The position numbers and the translations under genes were made by a program. The notes under the pieces were generated by a model that was given only the letters and a program-made list of their open reading frames with translations, did not search any database and was not told the origin of the DNA. This document shows positions 38,855-48,130 of a DNA stretch of 64,000 nucleotides, one piece after another. The stretch lies in contig NZ_CP090974.1 in NCBI RefSeq assembly GCF_021513195.1, positions 3,174,001 through 3,238,000 on the forward strand, written 5' to 3'. Numbering within the stretch: position 1 is the first letter of the stretch; every line of letters begins with the position of its first letter. Source of the stretch: Shewanella sp. OMA3-2. GTDB lineage: Bacteria; Pseudomonadota; Gammaproteobacteria; Enterobacterales; Shewanellaceae.

Positions 38855-39464
38855 GTTATCTCCAATCATGTTGTTTTAATGCAGTCAGGCAACACTGTTG
38901 AGATTAACACTCGTTCCAGCAACTTTAACTTACACACATTTTAACTTTTAGCGCCAGATTTGCAATCAAGCAAACCTATATTGCTACAAACAAGTTAATG
39001 CTTTATGTATTATCGCTCAAAATAGCATCATCTAACACTGTTCAAATCCATCAATATTTATCGGCAATAACCCGACAAACTTAATAGCAGCAACCACAAT
39101 CCACATATCGCCATTAAAGAAAGGCTTGCCAGCATAATAAACAGGCAAGCCGACTTAATCGATGAGATATGTTTACAAATTAGCAACTAGCAAAGTGCAC
39201 CTGACACCCGCATAAACATTGACTTAAGCGTTCAGAAAAAGGTATATAAGATGGGATTTTTGATGTTTTAAACAAATTAAACATCAAGTAAATAATATTT
39301 ATTATAAGAAATGAACAATAAATCGGCCAAGATTGCACAGAAAAAAAGCACAACATCGTATTGATGCAATGCCTAATCGCAATACTCGGCCTAAATTTGC
39401 AAACAATTATTCTGTGGTACAACTTGTGCCGCAGCCAATCACAAGCTTTAAGGTGGAAAACTTA
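38855..39464. other. 610-bp regulatory region between ompA-like and peptide transporter genes
   Basis: Divergent promoters for both genes must lie here. I see no clear consensus promoter. The main structure is a perfect inverted repeat GGCTTGCC / GGCAAGCC (39123-39130 and 39144-39151) with a 13-nt loop, followed on the minus strand by a T-rich stretch. No credible short gene was found; in-frame codons before 39465 look non-coding. Confidence 0.4.
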
Positions 39465-40970
39465 ATGAGTGAAGCAAAAGCACCAGGAACGATGCTTGGG
39501 CATCCGAAAGGATTGTTCCTTCTCTTTACAACTGAATTGTGGGAACGATTCAGTTATTACGCAATGCGTGCCATATTGGTCCTTTATTTGGTTGATAAAG
39601 TTCAATCAGATGGCGGCAGTGGTTTAGGTTGGACTCAGGCAGATGCGTTATCTTTGTACGGAACCTTTACCGGTTTAGTTTATTTAACCCCACTAATTGG
39701 TGGTTGGTTAGCAGATAATTATCTTGGCCAACGTAAGTCGATTTACATTGGTGGTGCATTAATGGCAATAGGGCAATTTACCCTTGCTGCGCCGCATAGC
39801 TGGTTTCCTGGCTTAGAAACCACACTGTTTTATATTGGTTTAGGTACCTTGATATTTGGTAATGGACTGTTTAAACCTAACATCTCTACCATGGTAGGTG
39901 ACTTATACGAAGAAGGTGATCACCGTCGTGATGGTGCATTTACTATTTTCTATATGGGTATCAACGTTGGTGCTGCACTATCGGGTATTATTGTAGCTTG
40001 GGCTTACACCGCTTTTGGTCATAGTGAAGTGGTTGCTGGACAAGAAGTCTTTGTTAATAACTGGCAGGCTGGTTTCTTCTGTGCTGGTGTTGGTATGGTT
40101 GCATCGTTAATCATTCAATTCTTTTTTGCTCAAAGATTACTTGGTGATATTGGTACTATCCCTGCTGCACGACTTGAAAAAGAAAGAAATGCACTTAAAG
40201 GACAAGTGCGTAGTGAGCCTCTTACTAAAATAGAACGTGATCGCATTAAAGTGATCATGATTATGGGTTTATTTACCATTATTTTCTGGGCTGGTTTTGA
40301 GCAAGCCGGTGGATTAATGAATTTATTCACCAATAACTTTACCGACCGTATGATTGGTAGCTGGGAAGTACCAACAACTTATTTCCAATCATTAAATGCT
40401 ATTTTCATTGTTGTTTTTGCGCCTGTGATAGCGTCAATTTGGATACGTTTAGGTAAAAATGAACCTAACTCACCGGTTAAGTTTGCCCTTGGCTTAGTGT
40501 TACTTGGTATCGGCTTCTTATTCATGATTGGTGCTGTGTTACAGATGGATGGTGATGCTTCACTTAAATCAAGCATGTGGTGGTTAGTCGGCGCGTATTT
40601 TTTCCATACTATGGGTGAATTATGTTTATCACCTATTGGCTTATCAATGGTCACTAAACTGGCTCCGCTGCGCATTGCATCATTAATGATGGGCGCATGG
40701 TTCCTATTTATCGCAATCGCTAACAAAGTAGGTGGTCTTGTTGGCTCACTTATTGGCCATGGCGGCAGCGTTGAAGATCAACTAGCAAATGCAATGTCTA
40801 TCTTCGCAGGTATCGCTATTACTGCGGCGGCTTCAGGTATTATTCTATACTTCATGGCTGATAAATTAGTAGATTGGATGCACGGTGCTGAAGGCCATAA
40901 TGATTCTGAAGAAGAAGCATTAGCTGAAGAAATTGCTGTGACAGCTGAACATGAAGCGATTAAGCGTTAA
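39465..40970 (+). CDS. POT-family proton-dependent oligopeptide transporter
   Basis: A 501-residue major facilitator importing di- and tripeptides with protons. The family motif is FTTELWERFSYYAMRAILVLYLVD (near residue 21), with ExxERF in helix 1; GGWLADNYLGQRK lies in the loop after helix 2 and NGLFKPNISTMVG near 128. The frame is open for 44 more codons upstream, but those look non-coding, and the ATG at 39465 with GGTGG upstream gives the normal N-terminus. A charged C-terminal tail follows the last helix. Monocistronic. Confidence 0.92.
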   Translation: MSEAKAPGTMLGHPKGLFLLFTTELWERFSYYAMRAILVLYLVDKVQSDGGSGLGWTQADALSLYGTFTGLVYLTPLIGGWLADNYLGQRKSIYIGGALMAIGQFTLAAPHSWFPGLETTLFYIGLGTLIFGNGLFKPNISTMVGDLYEEGDHRRDGAFTIFYMGINVGAALSGIIVAWAYTAFGHSEVVAGQEVFVNNWQAGFFCAGVGMVASLIIQFFFAQRLLGDIGTIPAARLEKERNALKGQVRSEPLTKIERDRIKVIMIMGLFTIIFWAGFEQAGGLMNLFTNNFTDRMIGSWEVPTTYFQSLNAIFIVVFAPVIASIWIRLGKNEPNSPVKFALGLVLLGIGFLFMIGAVLQMDGDASLKSSMWWLVGAYFFHTMGELCLSPIGLSMVTKLAPLRIASLMMGAWFLFIAIANKVGGLVGSLIGHGGSVEDQLANAMSIFAGIAITAAASGIILYFMADKLVDWMHGAEGHNDSEEEALAEEIAVTAEHEAIKR

Positions 40971-41042
40971 TCGCTTGTTTATTATTGAAGTTATCAAGAT
41001 AACGTCATAAATAAGCTATTTATCATTATGTAGATGATATGA

Positions 41043-41078
41043 AAATGGGCCTTAGGTGAAAATCTAAGGCCCATTTTG
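41043..41078. terminator. Terminator after the peptide transporter gene
   Basis: AAATGGGCCTTAG and CTAAGGCCCATTTT form a 13-bp stem with an 8-nt loop. It lies between convergent genes and could serve both. Confidence 0.85.
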
Positions 41079-41142
41079 TATATACAATGTTGATTAAATA
41101 ATCAGTGCGATATGGCCACTAACTAAAATTTATTCGTGTTTC

Positions 41143-42969
41143 CTAACCATGGTTAACTGATACTTGCCAACCCACTAACTTATCTAATTGCACTTGCAGC
41201 GATGGGTGATAGCCAGCCCTTGCTTTAGCATATATCTGTTCGACTTCTTGTTTATATCCAGCGACTAATAACTCGCTATAAAGTGGTTTAACAAACTTAG
41301 CTCGTCCGACTGAAGTTAAAAATACCGATAATGGTGCTAGCACTGGGTCATAATGATTGCGAATAGCGACCCTAAACCAATCACAAACAATTTCTGAATT
41401 TTTGCTTTGACTAAATAAAAACGTGTCATCTAAATCAAGTAACAGCTGTTGGCTAACAACTTGAGGTAATTGATTTAAAAAATACTGCCAATGATGCACC
41501 CGCCAACCACTCACCTTTAACTCGCTCGGCGGTTTTTTATGTTCAATGTGGACAAGCGCCAAATGCACTTTGTCTAGGCTGCGTGACGCTGGAGGCACAA
41601 ACCAATGGGGCAATCCTTCACCATATACCCACTCTGTTAATTCAACTTCAGTTAACTTATCCGGAAAGTGGGGTAATACATGTTGCAGCATATAAGCCAT
41701 AAATACTTCGGTAGTAATGGCTTTGAAAGCAAAGTGAGTCACATATTCAAATAGAAAAGCGTCGAAGGCTTCACGGCCAAAGCGGTGTTCTAGCTCATGA
41801 ACAAACATTGATGCTTTATCATAGGTGAAACGATTAAATGCCAAATTTGGATCTCGTGTTTGTACATTGGCTGGTAAGGTTTGATCTATCAAATCAGTAG
41901 ACAGCATTTCAGCTTCTAAACGTGTATATTCATTGACCCACTCTAAATCAGCTTGTTCTTTACCGTATATCGCTTCAACGATACGATTCGTAAAGTAAGT
42001 GGTAAACCCTTCATTAAGCCATAGATCACGCCATGTCGCATTACTGACCAAGTTTCCGGTCCAAGAATGTGCTAGTTCATGCGCTACCGTAGACACTAAA
42101 CTTTTATCACCTGCTATTAAGGTTGGTGTCATAAATGCCAGCATAGGGTTTTCCATGCCGCCAAATGGAAAACTGGGTGGCAATACAATCATATCGTACC
42201 TCTGCCATGCATAAGGGCCAAGTAATGACTCTGCAACCTTAATCATCGCTTCCGTATCTTCAAACTCTTTAACCGCACTGGCTAACATTGCCGGTTCGGT
42301 ATAAATGCCACTTCTAGGTCCTGTGGCTTCAAACGCTAAGTCGCCCACTGCCAAAGCCAGTAAATGAGTCGGTATAGGCTTATCCATCACAAAATGAAAA
42401 ATGCCATCTGGAGGCATCTGCGGATCATTAATCGCGCTCATGACAGCACGCAAACCATTATTGACTTTTATGGTGGCATCAAATGTCACCCGCGCTTTAG
42501 GCGTGTCCTGCAAGGGGATCCAGCTTCTAGCGTTAATCGGTTGTGACTGACTGAATAGATAGGGTTGTTGCTTACCTAAAGTTTGTTCGGGGGTTAACCA
42601 TTGTAGACCTTGTGCCTGTGGTGATGTGGCATAATGAATGGTGACAGCACTAATTGATTGATCAATTTGTATCACCAATTTTTGCCCTAATATATCGCCT
42701 ACATCAATCAATGAAAAATCTAGTGATTGCCCTTGTAAATCGGTAACACTAAACAAGGTTAGATCTCGGCAATCTAAAATAAGTTGCCCATGGTCACGGT
42801 CTGCTCCCTTAGCTAAGGCAAAGTGTAAAGTCACCTGCCCCATTAATTTTTTAGCAATAAAATCGACTTGTAAATTAAGATCTAAATGAGAAACACAAAC
42901 AATGTCAGTATTAGCACTTGAATGATAATCATGCTGATAATCCCAAGATGAAGTTACAGTGGTAGCCAC
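41143..42969 (-). CDS. M1-family aminopeptidase (leukotriene A4 hydrolase-like)
   Basis: A 608-residue zinc metallopeptidase. The exopeptidase motif is FGGMENPM (near residue 267), and the zinc site is VAHELAHSWTGN (HExxH) with the downstream Glu in WLNEGFTTYF. The C-terminal helical domain (about 460-605) matches the bacterial leukotriene A4 hydrolase/aminopeptidase B group. No signal peptide is seen. The start is GTG with AAGGAT 6 nt upstream. It releases N-terminal residues from peptides, fitting with the neighbouring peptide importer, although the genes are convergent. Confidence 0.92.
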   Translation of the reverse strand: MATTVTSSWDYQHDYHSSANTDIVCVSHLDLNLQVDFIAKKLMGQVTLHFALAKGADRDHGQLILDCRDLTLFSVTDLQGQSLDFSLIDVGDILGQKLVIQIDQSISAVTIHYATSPQAQGLQWLTPEQTLGKQQPYLFSQSQPINARSWIPLQDTPKARVTFDATIKVNNGLRAVMSAINDPQMPPDGIFHFVMDKPIPTHLLALAVGDLAFEATGPRSGIYTEPAMLASAVKEFEDTEAMIKVAESLLGPYAWQRYDMIVLPPSFPFGGMENPMLAFMTPTLIAGDKSLVSTVAHELAHSWTGNLVSNATWRDLWLNEGFTTYFTNRIVEAIYGKEQADLEWVNEYTRLEAEMLSTDLIDQTLPANVQTRDPNLAFNRFTYDKASMFVHELEHRFGREAFDAFLFEYVTHFAFKAITTEVFMAYMLQHVLPHFPDKLTEVELTEWVYGEGLPHWFVPPASRSLDKVHLALVHIEHKKPPSELKVSGWRVHHWQYFLNQLPQVVSQQLLLDLDDTFLFSQSKNSEIVCDWFRVAIRNHYDPVLAPLSVFLTSVGRAKFVKPLYSELLVAGYKQEVEQIYAKARAGYHPSLQVQLDKLVGWQVSVNHG

Positions 42970-43129
42970 TTTAGTATCCTTAATTGCTGTTTTAGTTTTG
43001 ATGGTTCAGCGCGCCTAATAATTGCCCTTAAAGATAACATTTAAAAGGCTTATTTAGTATCTGCCCACCAGAACTTCATCAGGTTTGTAGCCTTGAATAA
43101 TAGAATAATAAAAATAATTAACTTTCGTT

Positions 43130-43157
43130 GGAACTTTTATAAAAAACGCCAGTCTGA
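43130..43157 (+). promoter_or_regulatory. Predicted sigma-E promoter, small-RNA copy 1
   Basis: GGAACTT (43130-43136), a 16-bp spacer, and TCTGA (43153-43157): a full match to the sigma-E consensus. Confidence 0.72.
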
Positions 43158-43163
43158 ATATAT

Positions 43164-43310
43164 GAACCGAATTTGATATAGCTACTTTTACTGAACGTTT
43201 GAGCTTGTAAATGATTTTGTTCATCATCATCTCCCCACTCGATAGTGAGTTATCCTATCAACAGAATTGCACATTGCAGTTACAGCAACCTTAATAGGTT
43301 GCTTTTTTTT
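43164..43310 (+). ncRNA. Predicted sigma-E-dependent small RNA, tandem copy 1 (about 147 nt)
   Basis: From about 7 nt after TCTGA to the end of the T run. The 5' portion (about 43 nt) differs from copies 2-4, while the remainder is identical. It contains the C-rich core TTGTTCATCATCATCTCCCC (43217-43236), a small CACT-CGAT-AGTG hairpin, and the intrinsic terminator AGCAACC TTAATA GGTTGCT with eight T residues. No ribosome site plus reading frame is seen. The core is almost the same as in the single-copy RNA at 5287. Role in envelope stress and porin control is inferred from the promoter and the core. Confidence 0.66.
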
Positions 43311-43470
43311 AGCTGTTTTTTACGACGGTTTGAGCATTAGGCCGCCACTACGTTTATAGCAATCATTGTTTAACAGTCGTTTTCTAGAAAGCACTTTCTA
43401 ATAAGCACGTCTAACAATACTAGTGAGATAAACGCTTAGAATAATTATTTTAATTTTTTTATCTTTATTT

Positions 43471-43498
43471 GGAACTTTTATCAATAAGGCCTGTCTGA
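43471..43498 (+). promoter_or_regulatory. Predicted sigma-E promoter, small-RNA copy 2
   Basis: GGAACTT (43471-43477), 16-bp spacer, TCTGA (43494-43498). Confidence 0.72.
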
Positions 43499-43504
43499 AT
43501 ATAT

Positions 43505-43651
43505 GAACCGAATTTTGTACACCCCAATTTATTGAAAGTTTGAGTCTGTAAATGATTTTGTTCATCATCATCTCCCCACTCGATAGTGAGTTATCCTATC
43601 AACAGAATTGCACATTGCAGTTACAGCAACCTTAATAGGTTGCTTTTTTTT
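43505..43651 (+). ncRNA. Predicted sigma-E-dependent small RNA, tandem copy 2
   Basis: 147 nt, same architecture as copy 1 but with a different 5' segment (GAACCGAATTTTGTACACCC). Core and terminator are identical to copy 1. Confidence 0.66.
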
Positions 43652-43811
43652 AGCTGTTTTTTACGACGGTTTGAGCATTAGGCCGCCACTACGTTTATAG
43701 CAATCATTGTTTAACAGTCGTTTTCTAGAAAGCACTTTCTAATAAGCACGTCTAACAATACTAGTGAGATAAACGCTTAGAATAATTATTTTAATTTTTT
43801 TATCTTTATTT

Positions 43812-43839
43812 GGAACTTTTATCAATAAGGCCTGTCTGA
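43812..43839 (+). promoter_or_regulatory. Predicted sigma-E promoter, small-RNA copy 3
   Basis: GGAACTT (43812-43818), 16-bp spacer, TCTGA (43835-43839). Confidence 0.72.
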
Positions 43840-43845
43840 ATATAT

Positions 43846-43992
43846 GAACCGAATTTTGTACACCCCAATTTATTGAAAGTTTGAGTCTGTAAATGATTTT
43901 GTTCATCATCATCTCCCCACTCGATAGTGAGTTATCCTATCAACAGAATTGCACATTGCAGTTACAGCAACCTTAATAGGTTGCTTTTTTTT
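43846..43992 (+). ncRNA. Predicted sigma-E-dependent small RNA, tandem copy 3
   Basis: 147 nt, identical by eye to copy 2 including promoter and terminator. Confidence 0.66.
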
Positions 43993-44152
43993 AGCTGTTT
44001 TTTACGACGGTTTGAGCATTAGGCCGCCACTACGTTTATAGCAATCATTGTTTAACAGTCGTTTTCTAGAAAGCACTTTCTAATAAGCACGTCTAACAAT
44101 ACTAGTGAGATAAACGCTTAGAATAATTATTTTAATTTTTTTATCTTTATTT

Positions 44153-44180
44153 GGAACTTTTATCAATAAGGCCTGTCTGA
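44153..44180 (+). promoter_or_regulatory. Predicted sigma-E promoter, small-RNA copy 4
   Basis: GGAACTT (44153-44159), 16-bp spacer, TCTGA (44176-44180). Confidence 0.72.
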
Positions 44181-44186
44181 ATATAT

Positions 44187-44334
44187 GAACCGAATTTTGT
44201 ACACCCCAATTTATTGAAAGTTTGAGTCTGTAAATGATTTTGTTCATCATCATCTCCCCACTCGATAGTGAGTTATCCTATCAACAGAATTGCACATTGC
44301 AGTTACAGCAACCTTAATAGGTTGCTTTTTTTTT
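44187..44334 (+). ncRNA. Predicted sigma-E-dependent small RNA, tandem copy 4
   Basis: Identical by eye to copies 2 and 3, with one more T at the terminator; the sequence after the T run is unique. It points toward the 3' end of pstS. Confidence 0.66.
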
Positions 44335-44360
44335 GCTTAAAAATTACATAACGCCAAGCA

Positions 44361-44391
44361 TAAAAAAAGACCTCTCAATGGAGGTCTTTAA
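44361..44391 (-). terminator. Terminator of pstS
   Basis: AAAGACCTC and GAGGTCTTT with a short loop, then a T run on the minus strand, 20 bp after the pstS stop codon. Confidence 0.88.
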
Positions 44392-44410
44392 TTATGCAGT
44401 CTAATTTAGG

Positions 44411-45382
44411 TTAAAGACGGATACCGGCTTTTTCTAAATCTTTGGCTATTACAGTGCGAGGTAATGGTACATAACCATCTTTTTCAACAACTTGCTGACC
44501 TTGCTTAGATAATATAAAGCGAATGAATTCACGATCCATTGGCGACAAATCTTTGTTTGGGTGCTTGTTGATGTAAACGTACAAGTAACGAGAAAGTGGG
44601 TAAGTTCCATTAGCGGCATTGGCAGCTGATGCTTCGATAAACTTATCGCCTTTCTTAGATACTGCAACCGCTTTTACACCCGCTGTTTTATAACCAATAC
44701 CTGAGTAACCAATTGCGTTAAGGCCCTGTGATACTGACTGAACAACAGATGCAGAACCTGGTTGTTCGTTCACGTTTGGACGGAAATCGCCTTTACATAA
44801 GGCTTTTTCTTTGAAGTAGCCATAGGTACCAGAGACTGAGTTACGACCGTACAATTGCACATCTTTTGCAGTCCAGTTACCGTCTAGGCCTAAGTCACCC
44901 CAACGTTCAACTTGCTTCCCGCCACACTTGTTTGTTGAAGAGAAAATACTATCGATTTGCTCGATGCTTAACCCCTTAATTGGGTTATCTTTATGAACAA
45001 ACACCGCAAGTGCATCAATTGCTACGCGGATAGCAGTTGGTTGGTAACCAAAATGCTTTTCAAATGACTCAACTTCATTAGGCTTCATTTTACGGCTCAT
45101 TGGACCGAACTGTGAAGTCCCTTCAGTTAATGCTGGTGGCGCTGTAGAAGAGCCTGCAGCTTGAATTTGGATATTAACGTTAGGATATATATGCTTAAAT
45201 TCTTCAGCCCATAGCGTCATCATATTAGCTAACGTATCAGAACCTACAGAAGACAAGTTACCAGAAACACCACTTGTTTTTTCGTACATAGGTAAGGTTT
45301 CATCAATTGCAGCCATAGATGCTGCCGAGAACACACCAGCGGCTGTTAAGGTAATTGCGCCGACAAGTTTTTTCAGTTTCAT
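44411..45382 (-). CDS. pstS: Phosphate ABC transporter substrate-binding protein PstS
   Basis: A 323-residue periplasmic binding protein with a signal peptide ([24 protein letters not shown]). It shows the PstS-type pattern: [19 protein letters not shown] at the start of the mature protein, phosphate-binding [22 protein letters not shown] (near residue 75), and [15 protein letters not shown] (near 178). GGAG lies 7 nt before the ATG and a consensus Pho box about 83 bp upstream. No pstCAB genes follow, so the permease must lie elsewhere. It sits downstream of phoB-phoR on the same strand. Confidence 0.93.
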   Translation of the reverse strand: MKLKKLVGAITLTAAGVFSAASMAAIDETLPMYEKTSGVSGNLSSVGSDTLANMMTLWAEEFKHIYPNVNIQIQAAGSSTAPPALTEGTSQFGPMSRKMKPNEVESFEKHFGYQPTAIRVAIDALAVFVHKDNPIKGLSIEQIDSIFSSTNKCGGKQVERWGDLGLDGNWTAKDVQLYGRNSVSGTYGYFKEKALCKGDFRPNVNEQPGSASVVQSVSQGLNAIGYSGIGYKTAGVKAVAVSKKGDKFIEASAANAANGTYPLSRYLYVYINKHPNKDLSPMDREFIRFILSKQGQQVVEKDGYVPLPRTVIAKDLEKAGIRL

Positions 45383-45464
45383 TGTATTGCTCCAAATTAA
45401 GCGTGCTAAGTTTTTAAAACGCAGTCAGTATCAACTCCAATGATGACAAGTCTATGACTATAAT

Positions 45465-45482
45465 GTGACAGTTAAGTGACAG
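45465..45482 (-). promoter_or_regulatory. Pho box upstream of pstS
   Basis: On the minus strand CTGTCACTTAACTGTCAC: two CTGTCA(T/C) repeats 11 bp apart, matching the PhoB consensus CTGTCATAWAWCTGTCAY at nearly every position. A further TTGTCAT half site lies about 17 bp downstream. Confidence 0.88.
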
Positions 45483-45564
45483 GCGAAGTATATTTGATCA
45501 TTTATAACCATGACTGAATCCTCACTTAAATGCATAACCTCTATTCGGGTTAATAGATGGGATC

Positions 45565-45595
45565 AATAAGCTAAATTCAACAAATTTAGCTTATT
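45565..45595. repeat. 13-bp perfect inverted repeat in the phoR-pstS gap
   Basis: AATAAGCTAAATT (45565-45577), loop CAACA, AATTTAGCTTATT (45583-45595). AT-rich; on the plus strand it is followed by TTTCATAGC. It is not the phoR terminator, which lies nearer that gene. The 400-bp gap otherwise holds only the Pho box. Confidence 0.75.
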
Positions 45596-45744
45596 TCATA
45601 GCAAACTTGTCATTTTTTTGAAAACAAGGGGGGTTAACACGTCAATAGCTGGCCTATTGCACGTTAATGAAACGACGTTCGCAATAAAAATAGCTGTTTA
45701 GTAAGCGTTTATTATCCCGTTCTGAGGTTAATTAAGTCACAAAA

Positions 45745-45772
45745 ATGAAAATGCCGTCGATATGACGGCATG
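45745..45772 (-). terminator. Terminator of phoR
   Basis: ATGCCGTC and GACGGCAT with a 5-nt loop, followed by TTTTCATTTTT on the minus strand, 17 bp after the phoR stop codon. Confidence 0.85.
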
Positions 45773-45788
45773 TGGTATCCCCTAAAAA

Positions 45789-47084
45789 TTAATTTTTCCT
45801 ATCAATTAAATGGGTAGGAATAATAAAACTGAAAGTACTGCCTTTACCAAGCTCACTCGATACTGCTAGTTCACTGTCATGATGGCTTAATGCATGCTTC
45901 ACAATCGCCAAACCTAAACCACTGCCACCGGTTTTACTTGAGCGCGCGTTATCTACCCGGTAAAAACGCTCAGTTAAACGGTTGATATGTTGAGAAGCGA
46001 TGCCTACACCGGTATCGGTCACCGAAAATTTTGCACCACTGGCAACACTTTGCCATGTTATAGACACTTTCCCTCCTGGCGAGGTATAGCGAATCGCATT
46101 TGAGATTAAATTAGAACAGGCACTTCTAAGCTGTTGCTCTTGACCATGAATATTTAATCCTGGCTCGCACAAAAATACCAGTTCATATTGTTCAGCCGCT
46201 AATGCTTGTGCTTCAACTTTAAGCTGACTGAACATAGTATCCATATTGACAGTATGCGACAGATCAATACTGGCGCCAGCCTCAATACGCGACAATGCCA
46301 GTAACTGCTCAACCATAGATTGCATGCGGCTAGTTTGCTGCTGCATCATGTTGAGCGGTTTTTGATTCGGTGAGTTTTCATCTTCCATGGTTTGCATGAT
46401 CTCTAAATACCCTTGTAACACTGTTAACGGGGTTTTGAGCTCATGGGATACGTTAGCCACAAAGTCTTTACGCATGCTTTCTAATTGATGAATTCGGGTA
46501 ATATCACGGGCCATTAATAACAGCTGACGATCACCATAGGGCATCAGCCGAATTTCTAGCAAACGTCTTTCTGATACCGGAGATGGGATCTCTAAAGGTT
46601 CACTAAAATTATGTTTTCGCAGGTAGGCTGAAAAATCAGGGTGACGAATAAGGTTATCAATTCGCTGGCCGTTATCTTGTGGCCAGACAAAACCTAATAT
46701 TAATTGAGCCAGTTTATTACACCATAAAATATTGTGCTCTGAATCAAGCACCACCGCGGCATCAGGCAATGCTTCTGCACCCTGCCTGAAACGTCCAAGT
46801 AACGATGCTAGCTGACCCACTCGACGACGATTTTTTCCTTGAAGCCGATAAATACCATTAAAAATATCTTCCCAGCTGCCTCGCCCTTGTGGCGGTGTTA
46901 ACTTTTTATCTTTCCATAGCCAATGGCTTAATCTAGACAATTGACGGTAATGCCAAAACAGTAGTGCCGCAGATCCAAGTAATACCGTTAACATTATGTA
47001 GTCAACAATCCAGCCCACCAGCACTAATAGCAGTACCATTAATCCAAGGCGAGAAAGTAGACGAAAGCCTGAATAAGAGTTCAA
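45789..47084 (-). CDS. phoR: Phosphate-regulon sensor histidine kinase PhoR
   Basis: A 431-residue kinase. Two N-terminal membrane segments (residues about 13-45) are followed by a charged linker including PPQGRGSWEDIFNGIYRLQ, a PAS domain (about 100-195, ALPDAAVVLDSEHNILWCN), the phospho-accepting His214 in NVSHELKTPLTV, and an ATPase domain with NLISNAIRYT, DTGVGI and GGSGLGLAIV. Homologous along its length to E. coli PhoR. The start appears to be TTG. It activates PhoB at low phosphate and lies 151 bp after phoB. Confidence 0.94.
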   Translation of the reverse strand: MNSYSGFRLLSRLGLMVLLLVLVGWIVDYIMLTVLLGSAALLFWHYRQLSRLSHWLWKDKKLTPPQGRGSWEDIFNGIYRLQGKNRRRVGQLASLLGRFRQGAEALPDAAVVLDSEHNILWCNKLAQLILGFVWPQDNGQRIDNLIRHPDFSAYLRKHNFSEPLEIPSPVSERRLLEIRLMPYGDRQLLLMARDITRIHQLESMRKDFVANVSHELKTPLTVLQGYLEIMQTMEDENSPNQKPLNMMQQQTSRMQSMVEQLLALSRIEAGASIDLSHTVNMDTMFSQLKVEAQALAAEQYELVFLCEPGLNIHGQEQQLRSACSNLISNAIRYTSPGGKVSITWQSVASGAKFSVTDTGVGIASQHINRLTERFYRVDNARSSKTGGSGLGLAIVKHALSHHDSELAVSSELGKGSTFSFIIPTHLIDRKN

Positions 47085-47104
47085 TATACGTTACCTAAAT
47101 CGCA

Positions 47105-47149
47105 GTATGGCAGTTAAATTATTCACTAATGATAATTTAACTGCCATAC
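47105..47149. repeat. 18-bp perfect inverted repeat between phoB and phoR
   Basis: GTATGGCAGTTAAATTAT (47105-47122), a 9-nt loop, and ATAATTTAACTGCCATAC (47132-47149). It lies 20 bp before the phoR TTG start. No T run follows on the minus strand, so it does not look like a standard terminator. Confidence 0.85.
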
Positions 47150-47235
47150 AGTGTGACTTGACATTTGAGTCGCTAGAGTAGCACTTTTTGCCACTGCAAA
47201 CATCGTGATATGAATATTCAAACAGTGAATACCCA

Positions 47236-47925
47236 TTACATCCTTGTTGAAAATCGGTAACCCGCTCCACGAACCGTTTGGATTAGCTTATCGTGCCCAC
47301 CTTGCTCTATGGCTTTACGTAAACGTCGAATGTGTACATCGACGGTACGGTCTTCAACATAGACGTTGGTTCCCCAAACATTATCAAGTAATTGTTCACG
47401 GCTATAAACACGCTCAGGGTGCGTCATGAAAAAATGCAGCAACCTAAATTCAGTTGGCCCCATATCAAGCACCCCATCACCTGCTGAAACACGATGACTA
47501 ACAGGGTCTAATTGCAAACCTTGTACATCTATTGTTTCCTCAAGTCTTGTTGGCGCACTGCGTCTTAGTACAGCTTTAATGCGTGCAACAAGCTCTTTAG
47601 GGGAAAAGGGTTTAGTGATGTAATCATCTGCGCCCACTTCCAAGCCTTTAACCTTATCTTCCTCTTCGCCACGGGCGGTAAGCATGATAATCGGTATTTG
47701 ACGGGTAAACTCATCTTGCTTTAACCGTTTAGCTAACTGGATACCACTACCACCAGGGAACATCCAATCCAATATAATTAAGTCTGGATAAGGTTCCGCT
47801 AATAACGCAATGGCGGAATCAAAATCTTCAGCTGCAGCGGTTGTAAACCCGTGTTGGTCCATCACAAATGTCAGCATCTCACGGATGGCTGATTCATCTT
47901 CTACAATTAAAATCCTTGCTGTCAT
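47236..47925 (-). CDS. phoB: Phosphate-regulon response regulator PhoB
   Basis: A 229-residue OmpR-family regulator. The receiver domain has the phospho-acceptor Asp53 in [11 protein letters not shown] and the Lys in [13 protein letters not shown]. The C-terminal winged helix contains [41 protein letters not shown] and [15 protein letters not shown]. Length equals E. coli PhoB. The frame extends 30 codons upstream, but those are not conserved in type; the ATG at 47925 gives the normal N-terminus. It binds Pho boxes like those at 45465 and 49243. Confidence 0.96.
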   Translation of the reverse strand: MTARILIVEDESAIREMLTFVMDQHGFTTAAAEDFDSAIALLAEPYPDLIILDWMFPGGSGIQLAKRLKQDEFTRQIPIIMLTARGEEEDKVKGLEVGADDYITKPFSPKELVARIKAVLRRSAPTRLEETIDVQGLQLDPVSHRVSAGDGVLDMGPTEFRLLHFFMTHPERVYSREQLLDNVWGTNVYVEDRTVDVHIRRLRKAIEQGGHDKLIQTVRGAGYRFSTRM

Positions 47926-48088
47926 ATTCGCTTCTATCAGTAATTTGCCACGATGACTATTATTGGTCAGTTTTGTTACAGAATTATGATCTTGAAGATA
48001 TTTAACCATATTCATTGATAAACAGCTTCAAAATGCTTGGCTTAATTGCATATAAAACCTGTTCCAATAACACTTTATAACACAAAGC

Positions 48089-48111
48089 AAAAAGGAGCCG
48101 CAGCTCCTTTT
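48089..48111 (-). terminator. Terminator of the porin gene
   Basis: AAAAGGAGC, loop TGCG, GCTCCTTTTT on the minus strand, about 20 bp after the porin stop codon. Confidence 0.88.
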
Positions 48112-48130
48112 GTGTATTTAAAGCATAAAC

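Larger units (their letters stand above)
43206..44334 (+). repeat. 341-bp tandem repeat, 3.3 units, carrying small-RNA genes
   Basis: Units at 43206-43546, 43547-43887 and 43888-44228, with a partial fourth from 44229. Each complete unit runs from the middle of one small RNA through its terminator and a 160-bp spacer to the promoter and first third of the next. By eye the units are identical. Sequence identity ends at the last terminator (44334), before the pstS terminator. Confidence 0.95.

Noticed and set aside
43072..43110. A fifth sigma-E-like promoter before the tandem array (GAACTT-N16-TTGAA)
   Set aside because: The -10 part does not match TCTGA or TCAAA, and no core or terminator follows at the right distance before copy 1.
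43206..44334. The tandem repeats as a CRISPR array or satellite
   Set aside because: The unit is 341 bp and wholly conserved, with no short repeat and variable spacer pattern, and no cas genes are present. Each unit has a promoter and terminator instead.
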